Positions 26,087 to 33,966 of a stretch of DNA of 64,000 nt are shown in pieces (within the stretch, counting starts at the first letter, position 1; each line of letters begins with the position of its first letter). The stretch covers positions 62,001 to 126,000 of the forward strand of contig NZ_QZCF01000010.1 of assembly GCF_003591485.1 (NCBI RefSeq), given 5' to 3'. This DNA comes from Paenibacillus sp. 1011MAR3C5. GTDB lineage: Bacteria > Bacillota > Bacilli > Paenibacillales > Paenibacillaceae. A model generated the notes under the pieces. That model worked only from the letters and a program-made list of their open reading frames with translations. It did not search any database and had not been told where the DNA came from. Position numbers and translations under genes: made by a program.

Positions 26087-27307
26087 ATGAATAATTGGAA
26101 GCTGACCGATCAGCTGCGCCTCATCGCGCGGCTGCATCCTTGGTATGAGCCGTTATTGCGCCAATCTGGCATTACTCTCTCAGAGATAGATTGCAGTCCT
26201 CCCGCTCTGGCGGAGCTGCCGCTCGTAACCGCAGCGGTGCTGGACCGCTATTATTACGCGCAGCCAGAGCGTATGGAACCTGGCTTGTCCATCTATCGGA
26301 CTTCCGGCACCTCGAGCGGCATCCGCAAGTCGATCTACTATTCTCACGAAGATGATCTTCGATATATCGAAGCCAAGAAGGCTTCTTTTCTGGATTGGCT
26401 TGGCCCCCGTCACGCTATTGCGAAAGCGATGGCGGATCTCGGCACGGGCCATGCCGCCAGCACCGCTATTGCGATCTTTCAGGATCTTGGCATGGAAGCA
26501 GAGGCTATCCCTTTTACCGCGCCTGTTGAGGAGCATGTTGCTAAGCTTGAGCGCTATCGACCGCAGCTCCTCTATACGATGCCGTCTATTCTGGAAGCCA
26601 TTGCGGATGCGCTCTCTTCCCCCCTCTCCCTTGGTCTGCGCAAAATCATTTTGGTGGGCGAGCTGGCTTCGGCGGAGTGGCAAGCAAATATGGCTGGCCG
26701 CTTCGGGATAGGCGCTAGCGATGTACTGGATACGTACGGCTCGATCGAGATCGGCGCCATTGCCGCATTTTCTCACGAGCTCGGCCGCTATGTCTTGTCG
26801 GACGATGTGTACGGAGAGTCTCTCCCCGCTGAAGCGCTGGGTTATGAGCCCTTAGGGCCCGATGAAGGTGTTCTGGTGCTGACCTCTTTCTCCCGCGCCC
26901 TCTTTCCCGCCATGCGTTACGTCACATACGATATCGTCCGGGATTTCCGCATTGTCGTCCATCAAGGACGAACGCTTCATACTTTCGCATGCATGACCAA
27001 GCGCATCGGGCCGGAATTGAAGCACGGAGAGAAAATCAGCCTATACGACATTGAAGAGGCCGTGCACAGACATCTGGCGGACGCTTCTCTAAGAGTGCAA
27101 GTGGAATCTAACAAGCTGAAGCTGTTTATCAAGAGCAGCCGGCTGGACGACTCTGTCGCGAGCGCTATTCAGCATGATGTCGAGCATAAGATCGGAGATA
27201 TCGGCATGATGATCCGCAACCGGCTGCTGCAGGGCATAGAGGTTATACACGTAAGCGAGCGGGATCAGCTTCCTGCCGGTCCTGTGAAAGCCAAGAAGCT
27301 ATATTAA
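26087..27307 (+). CDS. PaaK-like adenylate-forming enzyme
   Basis: A 406-residue member of the phenylacetate-CoA ligase/CapK-like branch of the ANL superfamily. Such enzymes activate a carboxylate as an acyl-AMP and pass it to CoA, a carrier protein or an amine. The P-loop reads YRTSGTSSGIRKSIYY, the A5-like motif is DTYGSIEIGAI, and TYDIVRDF stands where the ribose-contact Asp is expected. A small C-terminal domain follows, with a Lys-rich end (GPVKAKKLY) that may hold the catalytic lysine. The ATG at 26087 is chosen because AGGAGG abuts the earlier ATG at 26075 too closely. It is followed within 20 nt by sbnA-like and sbnB-like genes, so its substrate may be diaminopropionate or a partner acid. 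No carrier-protein gene is seen. Confidence 0.82.
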   Translation: MNNWKLTDQLRLIARLHPWYEPLLRQSGITLSEIDCSPPALAELPLVTAAVLDRYYYAQPERMEPGLSIYRTSGTSSGIRKSIYYSHEDDLRYIEAKKASFLDWLGPRHAIAKAMADLGTGHAASTAIAIFQDLGMEAEAIPFTAPVEEHVAKLERYRPQLLYTMPSILEAIADALSSPLSLGLRKIILVGELASAEWQANMAGRFGIGASDVLDTYGSIEIGAIAAFSHELGRYVLSDDVYGESLPAEALGYEPLGPDEGVLVLTSFSRALFPAMRYVTYDIVRDFRIVVHQGRTLHTFACMTKRIGPELKHGEKISLYDIEEAVHRHLADASLRVQVESNKLKLFIKSSRLDDSVASAIQHDVEHKIGDIGMMIRNRLLQGIEVIHVSERDQLPAGPVKAKKLY

Positions 27308-27325
27308 TGAAAGGTGCTGCTGACC

Positions 27326-28315
27326 ATGAGGGAAAGCTGGTTGGATAGAATCGGAAATACGCCGCTCGTTCCGCTGAACAGGCTGTTCGGCAATACACGC
27401 GGCATACGTGTCTTCGGCAAGCTGGAGCTGATGAATCCAAGCGGCAGCGCCAAGGACCGTCCGGCTCTGCGCATCGTGCGCAGCGCATGGGATGAGGGGC
27501 TGATCGCCCCCGGCTCCGTCATGATCGAATCAAGCTCCGGCAATATGGCGATCAGCCTTGCCGCCATCTGCTCCATTCTGGGCATCCGCTTCATAAGCGT
27601 CATTGACCCCCGCACCGCTTCCGCCAATATCGCCATTATGAAGGCATACGGCGCCGAGGTATCCTACGTGGATACGCCCGATCCGCAGACTGGCGAATTC
27701 CTGCCCGCCCGGCTGGAGCGCGTCCGTCAGCTGCGGGAAGCCTTGCCCGGCAGCTTCTGGCCGAACCAATATGCCAATCCGAACAATTATCTGGCGCACT
27801 ATGACGGAACCATGCCCGAGATCAAAGCTTCGCTGGGCAGAGTCGATTATATCGCTGGCGGCGTCAGCACATGCGGCACGATGCTCGGCTGCTCCAGATA
27901 CATCGCCGACCACGGATTGGCAACCAAAGTCATTGCCGTGGATGCGGCAGGCAGCGTCATCTTCGGCGGAGAGAAAGGCCCGCGCCGCTTCCCCGGCCTT
28001 GGAGCGGGCATCATCCCTCCATTCGGCGAGACCCGCTTCATGGACTATGCGGTGAACATCACGGACCGAGAGATGGCCGTAGGCTGTCGCAGATTGGCAG
28101 AGACTGAGGCCATCCTCGCGGGACCGTCCTCCGGCGCTGTTATCGCTGCCCTCACCGGGATGCTTGACGATATTCCGGATGGCTCGACATGCGTCGTGAT
28201 CCTGCATGATCGCGGAGAACGCTATATGGATACGGTCTTTAACGATGCATGGATGCGCGAGCAATTCGGCGCGGCGATACTTTCGGAGGGAGGCGACTAC
28301 GCTTGCTCTACCTAG
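27326..28315 (+). CDS. sbnA: SbnA-like PLP synthase for L-2,3-diaminopropionate
   Basis: A 329-residue PLP enzyme of the cysteine-synthase fold. In Staphylococcus, SbnA condenses O-phospho-L-serine with L-glutamate to N-(1-amino-1-carboxy-2-ethyl)-glutamate, the first step to L-2,3-diaminopropionate. Diagnostic features are MNPSGSAKDRPA (PLP lysine K43), ESSSGNMAI, VDAAGSVIFGGEKGPRRFPGLGAG and LHDRGERYMD, which align with SbnA rather than CysK. The ATG at 27326 follows AAAGGTG; the GTG at 27314 is less likely. It starts 18 nt after the adenylating gene and overlaps sbnB. Confidence 0.88.
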   Translation: MRESWLDRIGNTPLVPLNRLFGNTRGIRVFGKLELMNPSGSAKDRPALRIVRSAWDEGLIAPGSVMIESSSGNMAISLAAICSILGIRFISVIDPRTASANIAIMKAYGAEVSYVDTPDPQTGEFLPARLERVRQLREALPGSFWPNQYANPNNYLAHYDGTMPEIKASLGRVDYIAGGVSTCGTMLGCSRYIADHGLATKVIAVDAAGSVIFGGEKGPRRFPGLGAGIIPPFGETRFMDYAVNITDREMAVGCRRLAETEAILAGPSSGAVIAALTGMLDDIPDGSTCVVILHDRGERYMDTVFNDAWMREQFGAAILSEGGDYACST

Positions 28316-29277
28316 GCGAAAAGGACCTTCGGGTGATCGGCTTCCGCTGGCGCGAACTGCTCGGCGTAATCGGAGAAGCTTCCCGGATGATTGATCAGGG
28401 CGAGTACGCCCAGCCGCTTAAACCCTATCTGCGCTACGGCAATTCCGCTAATCGCATCATCGCGATGCCCGCTTATATTGGCGGCGGCATCCATGCGGCC
28501 GGCATCAAGTGGATCGCCAGCTTCCCCGGCAACCTCTCCGCCGGCCTCCCGCGCGCGCATAGTGTCACCGTATTGAACGACGCCGACACCGGCAAGCCTT
28601 CCGCCATTCTGAATACTGCGGCGGTCAGCGCTGTGCGTACTGCGGCTGTGAGCAGCTTGATGCTGGATCGCTGGCTGGCCAGCCGCTCGGCGGACAATCA
28701 GCGACTTCGAATCGGTATTATTGGCTGGGGGCCGATCGGACGCATCCATTACGAGATGTGCCGCTCGCTGTTCGGGGAGCATATCGATCATATTTACCTG
28801 ACCGATATTCGGGGCGTGGAATTGGAGGTCAGACTCACAGAAGATATGAATGACCGGATTAGTGTGACAGAGCACTGGCAAACCTGGTATCCGCATTGCA
28901 ACGTCATCCTCACTTGTACAGCAAGCTCCGCACGCTACATTGACACTCCTCCCGCTCCCGGCACGCTGCTTCTGGATGTCTCCCTCCGCGATTATCAATT
29001 GGAGGCGATCCGGGAGGTTCGCACCATTGTCGTAGACGACTGGACAGAGGTATGCCGGGAGAACACCGACATCGAGCTGCTGCACCGGGAAGCGGGCTTG
29101 CAAGCGGAGGATGTTATGACGCTCGGCGATGTCAGTTGCCGGGACGCTCTGGGCGAGCTTGCCGATGGGGAATCGGTGCTCTTCTGCCCCATGGGCATGG
29201 CCGCCTTCGACGTCGCCGTCGCAGATTGGTTCGTTAAGCAAGGGGAGATGCTAGGCATCGGGACAATGCTGGAATGA
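28303..29277 (+). CDS. sbnB: SbnB-like dehydrogenase for L-2,3-diaminopropionate
   Basis: A 324-residue protein of the ornithine cyclodeaminase/mu-crystallin fold. SbnB oxidatively splits the SbnA product with NAD to give L-2,3-diaminopropionate and 2-oxoglutarate. AGIKWIASFPGN and the Rossmann loop IGIIGWGPIGRIH are typical. I place the start at TTG 28303 (LLYLGEKDLRVIGF) because GGAGGGAGG ends 9 nt upstream; this overlaps the sbnA stop by 13 nt. The track start at 28249 lies deep inside sbnA. This is the end of the three-gene operon. With SbnA it gives a complete two-step pathway to the non-protein amino acid. Confidence 0.88.
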   Translation: MLYLGEKDLRVIGFRWRELLGVIGEASRMIDQGEYAQPLKPYLRYGNSANRIIAMPAYIGGGIHAAGIKWIASFPGNLSAGLPRAHSVTVLNDADTGKPSAILNTAAVSAVRTAAVSSLMLDRWLASRSADNQRLRIGIIGWGPIGRIHYEMCRSLFGEHIDHIYLTDIRGVELEVRLTEDMNDRISVTEHWQTWYPHCNVILTCTASSARYIDTPPAPGTLLLDVSLRDYQLEAIREVRTIVVDDWTEVCRENTDIELLHREAGLQAEDVMTLGDVSCRDALGELADGESVLFCPMGMAAFDVAVADWFVKQGEMLGIGTMLE

Positions 29278-29391
29278 AAGTTCGGATACGAGACGTACTT
29301 GTCGCCGCTATACTTCGACTCCACCTCCCCCCTTTTCTGCGGGTTTCATTTATACTTGGAATCCCCCTATTTAAAGGGGACTGAGTATTCG

Positions 29392-29420
29392 TTGACAAAT
29401 TGAGGGTCATTCGCTACTAT
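29392..29420 (+). promoter_or_regulatory. Sigma-A promoter of ohrR
   Basis: TTGACA (29392-29397), a 17-bp spacer, TACTAT (29415-29420): a near-consensus promoter about 80 nt before the start codon. An OhrR-box-like sequence begins at its -10 element. Confidence 0.8.
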
Positions 29421-29443
29421 TTAATTTAATGCAATTTAATTGA
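29417..29443. promoter_or_regulatory. OhrR-box-like operator
   Basis: AT-rich repeated half-sites TTTAATTTAATG then CAATTTAATTG overlap the -10 region and start site. They resemble the B. subtilis OhrR operator built on AATTTAATT-like arms. The repressor encoded just downstream probably binds here. Confidence 0.6.
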
Positions 29444-29503
29444 ACCCATTAAAATAGATGAGGTTGGCCGTTCTATTGTCGAGCCCATGTTGGAGGCACT
29501 CTT

Positions 29504-29977
29504 ATGCAACCGGATCAAACGTTGAAGCTGGAAAACCAAATTTGCTTTGCGATCTACGCTTGCTCGCGGGAGTTGACTAAGCTCTATCGCCCGCTTCTGC
29601 AAGAGCTTGGACTGACGTATACCCAATACGTCACGATGCTTGCCCTGTGGGAGCAAGATCAGGTCACAGTCAGTGCACTTGGGGCCAAACTATATCTCGA
29701 TTCCGGCACGCTGACTCCGCTGCTAAAAAAACTGGAAGCCGCAGGCCTCGTTACCCGCACCCGGGACAAAAACGACGAACGCAACGTCGTCATCGCCCTC
29801 ACAGAGCAAGGAAGTCAGCTCCGCGAGCAGGCGTTAGATATTCCGGAAAAGCTGCTGTGCCAACTGGACGCATCGCCAGAGGAAGGCGCCTTCCTGCTTG
29901 CACAGATGCAAGAGCTCATGGCTCGCGTGCAACAGCGCGCGAATACCGCCGATTCGAACACGAAAGGAGACGAATAA
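29504..29977 (+). CDS. ohrR: OhrR-type MarR peroxide-sensing repressor
   Basis: A 157-residue MarR-family regulator. The N terminus carries QICFAIYACSREL with C14 at the place of the redox-sensing cysteine of OhrR. The winged helix shows LYLDSGTLTPLLKKLEAAGLVTRTRDKNDERNV, a near-diagnostic OhrR stretch. Oxidation of C14 by organic hydroperoxides should release DNA. GGAGG stands 8 nt before the ATG. The usual target gene, ohr, is not in this window; the neighbours are the diaminopropionate operon upstream and a convergent methyltransferase. It has its own promoter, operator and terminator. Confidence 0.88.
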   Translation: MQPDQTLKLENQICFAIYACSRELTKLYRPLLQELGLTYTQYVTMLALWEQDQVTVSALGAKLYLDSGTLTPLLKKLEAAGLVTRTRDKNDERNVVIALTEQGSQLREQALDIPEKLLCQLDASPEEGAFLLAQMQELMARVQQRANTADSNTKGDE

Positions 29978-29995
29978 GCTCGTCTCCTTTTTTTA
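29963..29995 (+). terminator. Terminator overlapping the ohrR stop codon
   Basis: AAAGGAGACGA / TCGTCTCCTTT with the TAA stop in its 6-nt loop, then a T run. Confidence 0.9.
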
Positions 29996-30008
29996 ATGCG
30001 CTGGTTCT

Positions 30009-30161
30009 TGCTCCCCACTCGACTGCTACTCAGACCCATTTAAGTCGATTCTGCCGACTTGCTCCCCACTCGATTGCTACTCAGGCACATTTAAGTCGAT
30101 TCTACCGACTATCTCCCCACTTCACCGCCGCTCAGGCATATTTAAGTCGGTTCTACCAACT
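30009..30161. repeat. Three tandem 51-bp repeats with a palindromic core (array A)
   Basis: Three imperfect copies start at 30009, 30060 and 30111, period exactly 51 bp. Each holds a 20-nt palindrome TAAGTCGA...CGACTT-like (30041-30060, 30092-30111, 30143-30162). The spacer part reads CTCCCCACTCGATTGCTACT in copy 2. The array lies between the convergent ohrR and methyltransferase genes. Its core closely matches that of the long array at 48370-49108 (TAAGCCGAG...TCGGCTT), so both appear to be one repeat family. Any translation across it is a by-product of the 17-codon period. Confidence 0.85.
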
Positions 30162-30195
30162 TATTCGCCCGCCTTACCCCCACTCACGGCTCGGC

Positions 30196-30885
30196 TCATG
30201 GAAATTGCCTCCACCATAATCCGGCGCATTCGGGAAGCGCCGTCAGGCGCTCCTTCCTCACACGCTCGGATAACCCCTTCCCGAAGAAAAACGCCGTCAG
30301 ATCCTCTGCTTGCTCCACCGATTCGAACTGGTAGTCCATACGCAGCCAGCGGTGCTGAAAGCCGTACTCCTCCTCCAGCGCACGATAATAGTCCAACAGA
30401 AACTCTGGTGGCTGAGGCGTCTCGTATCCGGTCCCCATCGTTTCGAAAATAATCACCGTCCCGCCCGGGCGCAGCACTCTCTCTATCTCGCTCATGACCT
30501 GCCTCAGGTTCTCTCTCCACTCCGGCACGCCAGACGCGCATAAGTAGCAGATACTCCAGCCCGACACCGCGAGATCGACGCAGCTATCCTCCAGCGGCAA
30601 GCTGCGGTGATCGGCAACCGCCGTCCCCCAGTGCTGCATCCCTGATGCCCTCAGACGCTCCCCCGTAAGCTTCAGCATCGCAGCGGACGCATCCGTAGCC
30701 AGGATCGACTTTACGCACGGCGCAAGCGCCAAAGTCAGCCTTCCTGTACCCGCCCCCATATCCAATACATCCAGCCCAGCGATCGGCATAAGCTCATTCA
30801 CAATCTCCATTAAATTAGGCTGCGAAGCAATCAACTGATCATATCGCTCCGCTTCCCTGCTATAAATCTCGTCATGGTTTGGCAT
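30196..30885 (-). CDS. SAM-dependent methyltransferase, class I
   Basis: A 229-residue class I methyltransferase. Motif I is VLDMGAGTGRLTLALAP, motif II ILATDAS, and the later LPLEDSCVDLAVSGWSICYL and LRPGGTVIIFETMGTG are the usual post-I motifs. Substrate cannot be predicted. The ATG at 30885 is preferred over a TTG at 30894 because GAGGGGG is then 10 nt away. It converges on ohrR across array A. No operon partners are seen. Confidence 0.85.
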   Translation of the reverse strand: MPNHDEIYSREAERYDQLIASQPNLMEIVNELMPIAGLDVLDMGAGTGRLTLALAPCVKSILATDASAAMLKLTGERLRASGMQHWGTAVADHRSLPLEDSCVDLAVSGWSICYLCASGVPEWRENLRQVMSEIERVLRPGGTVIIFETMGTGYETPQPPEFLLDYYRALEEEYGFQHRWLRMDYQFESVEQAEDLTAFFFGKGLSERVRKERLTALPECAGLWWRQFP

Positions 30886-31022
30886 CCCAAACAATCCCCC
30901 TCAAGTACGTGTTTCCCCTACTCTAAACGTTGCCGTTACGAGAAGGTCAAGCCGCTTCCGCAAGGGTATTTCCGGCAGCAGACATGCTATAATAGGCAGG
31001 AGACTAATCCGGAGGTACACTT

Positions 31023-31652
31023 GTGCGCAAAAAGCTACTAATGGCGCTAAGCTACATTGGCGTCGCCATTGTCATTTATTTGTACGGAGAGGCGATCCTC
31101 GCCTGGTTCCAGCTGTCGGAGAATCTGCTTCTGGTAGCCCTGATGGCTATCGTCATGGCGCTTTTCCCCATCATCCCCTATCCCGTCATTGGCGGAGTCA
31201 TTGGCGCTGCTCTTGGACCATCATTAGGGGCGGCCATTACTTGGGTTGGATCGGCTGCCGCTTCTATTCTGATGTTTTTGTTCATCCGATACGGCTTTCA
31301 GGAGTGGGGAGAGCGGGCGCTTCACCGGTACAAAAGCATCGACAAAGTAACCACCCTGTTCGAGCGGAATGCGTTCCTCGCGATTTTGTTCGCCCGGCTG
31401 CTGCCCTTTATCCCCTCTATCATCATCAATGTATACGCGGCACTCAGCCGGGTCGGCTTTCTCTCCTATGCCATCGCCTCATCCATCGGCAAAATTCCAG
31501 CCATGCTCCTCTTTGCGATGGTCGGCGACAATCTGATGAGCGACCCTAAGAGCAGCATAACGACGATAGCCGTGTACGGTATTTTTCTCGTCATTTCCTT
31601 GGGAGCCTATCGTCTGTGGCTGAAGAAACGCGCTTCTCAAGGACTTGCATGA
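31023..31652 (+). CDS. VTT/DedA-like membrane protein
   Basis: A 209-residue integral membrane protein with about five hydrophobic segments and the VTT (SNARE-associated, TVP38/DedA-like) core: FPIIPYPVIGGVIGAALGPSLGAAITW and the basic/Pro motif FARLLPFIPSIIINVYAALSRVGFLSYAIASSIGKIP. Members act in lipid scrambling or flipping, for example of undecaprenyl phosphate or phosphatidylethanolamine. It starts at GTG 31023 with GGAGG 7 nt upstream. An extended -10 (TGCTATAAT at 30985-30993) is visible before it. Confidence 0.85.
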   Translation: MRKKLLMALSYIGVAIVIYLYGEAILAWFQLSENLLLVALMAIVMALFPIIPYPVIGGVIGAALGPSLGAAITWVGSAAASILMFLFIRYGFQEWGERALHRYKSIDKVTTLFERNAFLAILFARLLPFIPSIIINVYAALSRVGFLSYAIASSIGKIPAMLLFAMVGDNLMSDPKSSITTIAVYGIFLVISLGAYRLWLKKRASQGLA

Positions 31653-31763
31653 GCCTAATGGCAGGTTAGATTTTAGAGCCGGCCCTATGGTAGAATAAGG
31701 TCGGTAACTGCCTACAATTACAACATCATTGTTCTAACGAACCTTTTAGGAGGAATCCAATTT

Positions 31764-32540
31764 ATGCAACGTTTCAGGTTAAAAAGAAGCTTTGGCGCCG
31801 CGCTGCTGCTGTGCATCATATTTGCGCTGATCATGTCGGGCTGCGGGGTCGACCAGGGCAAGCCCGCCGACAAGGAGCCGGGCGCTGGCGGCTCAACGCC
31901 GACAGAGACGGCTACGCCTTCGCCTTCGCCATCGCCATCTCCTACCCCATCGCCTTCGCCTTCCGAGGAGCCGGCCGATGAGCTGGAGCTGCTCGGACCG
32001 GAGAAGCATCCGGTCGTGACGATTGAGATGAGCAACGATGAAATCATCAAAGTCGAGCTGTACCCGGAGGTTGCGCCGAATACCGTCAACAACTTTATCT
32101 CGCTGATTGACAAAGGCTACTATGACGGCGTCATCTTCCACCGCGTCATTCCAGGCTTTATGATTCAAGGCGGCGACCCCCAGGGCAACGGCACTGGAGG
32201 ACCCGGCTATATGATCAAAGGAGAATTTACGTTCAATGGTTTCACCAACAATTTGAAGCATACCAAAGGCGTCATCTCCATGGCCCGAACGATGGTCCCC
32301 GACTCCGCGGGATCGCAATTTTTCATCATGACGGAAGACTCTCCGCATCTGGACAATCAATACGCTGCATTCGGCAAGGTGATTGAAGGCATGGAAGCAG
32401 TGGAGACGATCGTCAATCAGAAGCGCGATGCGGAGGACAAGCCGCTGGAGCCGCTGTCGATGAAGAAAGTGACCGTTGACAAAAAAGACATGACCTTCGA
32501 GCAGCCTGAGACCATTCCTGTCCCATCCTCAACTCCATAG
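31764..32540 (+). CDS. Lipoprotein cyclophilin-type peptidyl-prolyl isomerase
   Basis: A 258-residue exported prolyl isomerase that should help fold secreted proteins at the outer face of the membrane. The signal peptide ends in the lipobox LIMSGC (C27). A Ser/Pro/Thr-rich tether (SPSPSPTPSPSP) leads to a cyclophilin domain with VIFHRVIPGFMIQGGDPQGNGTGGPGY, NSLKHTKG-like NNLKHTKGVISMAR and SAGSQFFIM. The active-site Arg lies in FHRVIPGFM. AGGAGG precedes the ATG. Monocistronic. Confidence 0.94.
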   Translation: MQRFRLKRSFGAALLLCIIFALIMSGCGVDQGKPADKEPGAGGSTPTETATPSPSPSPSPTPSPSPSEEPADELELLGPEKHPVVTIEMSNDEIIKVELYPEVAPNTVNNFISLIDKGYYDGVIFHRVIPGFMIQGGDPQGNGTGGPGYMIKGEFTFNGFTNNLKHTKGVISMARTMVPDSAGSQFFIMTEDSPHLDNQYAAFGKVIEGMEAVETIVNQKRDAEDKPLEPLSMKKVTVDKKDMTFEQPETIPVPSSTP

Positions 32541-32579
32541 CTTTAATCCAACAATCAGCATGTGCGATCTTTTCTTTCA

Positions 32580-32625
32580 GGGAAAAGGCCGTGCATGCTT
32601 TTTCATGCGCCTAGTTCCTTTTTTG
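32580..32625 (+). terminator. Probable terminator after the cyclophilin gene
   Basis: GGAAAAGGCCGTGCATG pairs imperfectly with CATGCGCC...CCTTTTTT around a CTTTTT loop, ending in a T run. Confidence 0.5.
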
Positions 32626-32668
32626 TAGGCACAAAGACAACGGCGGCAGCATCACTCCCCCCCCTTCC

Positions 32669-33880
32669 ATGCTTTCGAAGCAAGTTTTGCTTCACAAAAC
32701 TGCACTAGGCGCCCTGGCCTTCACTTTGCTCTTATCTATCGTATTATCCGAGAACGTATCCGCGCATGGTTACATGGAATCTCCGGCAAGCCGCGCCTTG
32801 CTTTGCAAGGATAAGCAAAATACCAATTGCGGAGCCGTTCAATATGAACCGCAAAGCTTGGAAGCGATCGGCGGCTTCCCGCAGACGGGACCTGCCGACG
32901 GTCAAATTACCGGCGCAGGCATCTTCAAGGAGCTTTACGAGCAAACGAATACCCGCTGGAAAAAAGTAAATATGACAGGCGGCAAGCAAACGTTCACCTG
33001 GAAGCTCACTGCCGCGCATGTCTCCGACAACTGGAGATATTATATGACGAAAAAAGACTGGGACCCTAGCAAGCCGCTAACGCGCGCCGATCTTGAGCCA
33101 GAGCCATTCTGCTTCATCGATTACAAAGGCGCCAAGCCGCCTTTCACCGTCTCCCATGAGTGCAATGTGCCGACAGACAGGAGCGGCTACCACCTCATTC
33201 TGGGCGTTTGGGAAATCGCGGACACCGTGAACGCGTTCTACCAAGTGATTGACGTCAATCTGACCAACGACGGCTCTACGCCTCAGCCTCAGCCTGAGCC
33301 ACCAAGCGCCCCTGGCAAGCTGGAATCCGTTCTGCAAACGGCAAAGTCGATTGTTCTGAGCTGGCTGCCTTCCTCGTCGGAGCTGAAAATCCAGAAGTAC
33401 GATATTTACCGTGACGGCGTACTCTGTGGATCGACGGCGCACACGACGTATACGGATGAGGGCTTGCAAGCGGACAAGGCCTATACGTACACTGTACGAG
33501 CCGTTGACGTGAACGGAAAGACATCCCCTCTCTCCACACCGCTAACCGAACGTACGCTTAAGGAAGATAATGGCGGCGGCAATAACGGCGGGGAAAACGG
33601 CAACAGCCAGCTTCCGCAGTGGGATGCCAAAGCGGTCTATCTGAAGGGCAACAAAGTCCAGTACAAGGGACTGGACTATGAAGCGCAATACTGGACGCAG
33701 AACAATGCCCCCGATGCTTCCGCTGCATGGAAGCTGCTGAGCAATGTGACCGTAGAATGGCACAGCTCCAAAGCTTATCTGGGCGGTGACCGCGTCACGT
33801 ATAACGGCGAAACCTACATTGCGCGCTGGTGGACGATGGGTGATAAGCCGGATCAATCGGATGTATGGCAAAAAGCGTAG
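32669..33880 (+). CDS. AA10 lytic polysaccharide monooxygenase with FnIII and two CBM5/12 modules
   Basis: A 403-residue secreted copper enzyme that oxidatively cuts chitin or cellulose. The signal peptide ends at residue 32, so mature His33 (HGYMESPASRALLC) starts the copper histidine brace. The second histidine is H117 in LTAAHVSDNWRYY. The AA10 domain runs to about residue 205, then a Pro-rich hinge, a fibronectin III module (about 213-298), and two chitin-binding CBM5/12 modules with PQWDAKAVYLKGNKVQYKGLDYEAQYWT and SSKAYLGGDRVTYNGETYIARWWT. The last two modules point to chitin. No convincing Shine-Dalgarno precedes the ATG, so the start is set by the signal peptide. Confidence 0.93.
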   Translation: MLSKQVLLHKTALGALAFTLLLSIVLSENVSAHGYMESPASRALLCKDKQNTNCGAVQYEPQSLEAIGGFPQTGPADGQITGAGIFKELYEQTNTRWKKVNMTGGKQTFTWKLTAAHVSDNWRYYMTKKDWDPSKPLTRADLEPEPFCFIDYKGAKPPFTVSHECNVPTDRSGYHLILGVWEIADTVNAFYQVIDVNLTNDGSTPQPQPEPPSAPGKLESVLQTAKSIVLSWLPSSSELKIQKYDIYRDGVLCGSTAHTTYTDEGLQADKAYTYTVRAVDVNGKTSPLSTPLTERTLKEDNGGGNNGGENGNSQLPQWDAKAVYLKGNKVQYKGLDYEAQYWTQNNAPDASAAWKLLSNVTVEWHSSKAYLGGDRVTYNGETYIARWWTMGDKPDQSDVWQKA

Positions 33881-33899
33881 CTCGCACTTAGATTTGCAA

Positions 33900-33928
33900 T
33901 TGTAATTGCCCCTCCCCTGCCCTATAAT
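33900..33928 (+). promoter_or_regulatory. Sigma-A promoter of the DUF4395 gene
   Basis: TTGTAA (33900-33905), 17-bp spacer, TATAAT (33923-33928), 38 nt before the ATG. Confidence 0.65.
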
Positions 33929-33966
33929 AGGATTGAATAAATCCTATCGGAAAGGTAGGTAATAAT

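Noticed and set aside
28312..29241. 309-residue minus-strand frame
   Set aside because: Shadow of sbnB, which has clear Rossmann and family motifs in the other strand.
29647..30219. 190-residue frame crossing ohrR and array A
   Set aside because: Out of frame with ohrR; the C-terminal LSRFYRL-like repeats are just the translated 51-bp units.
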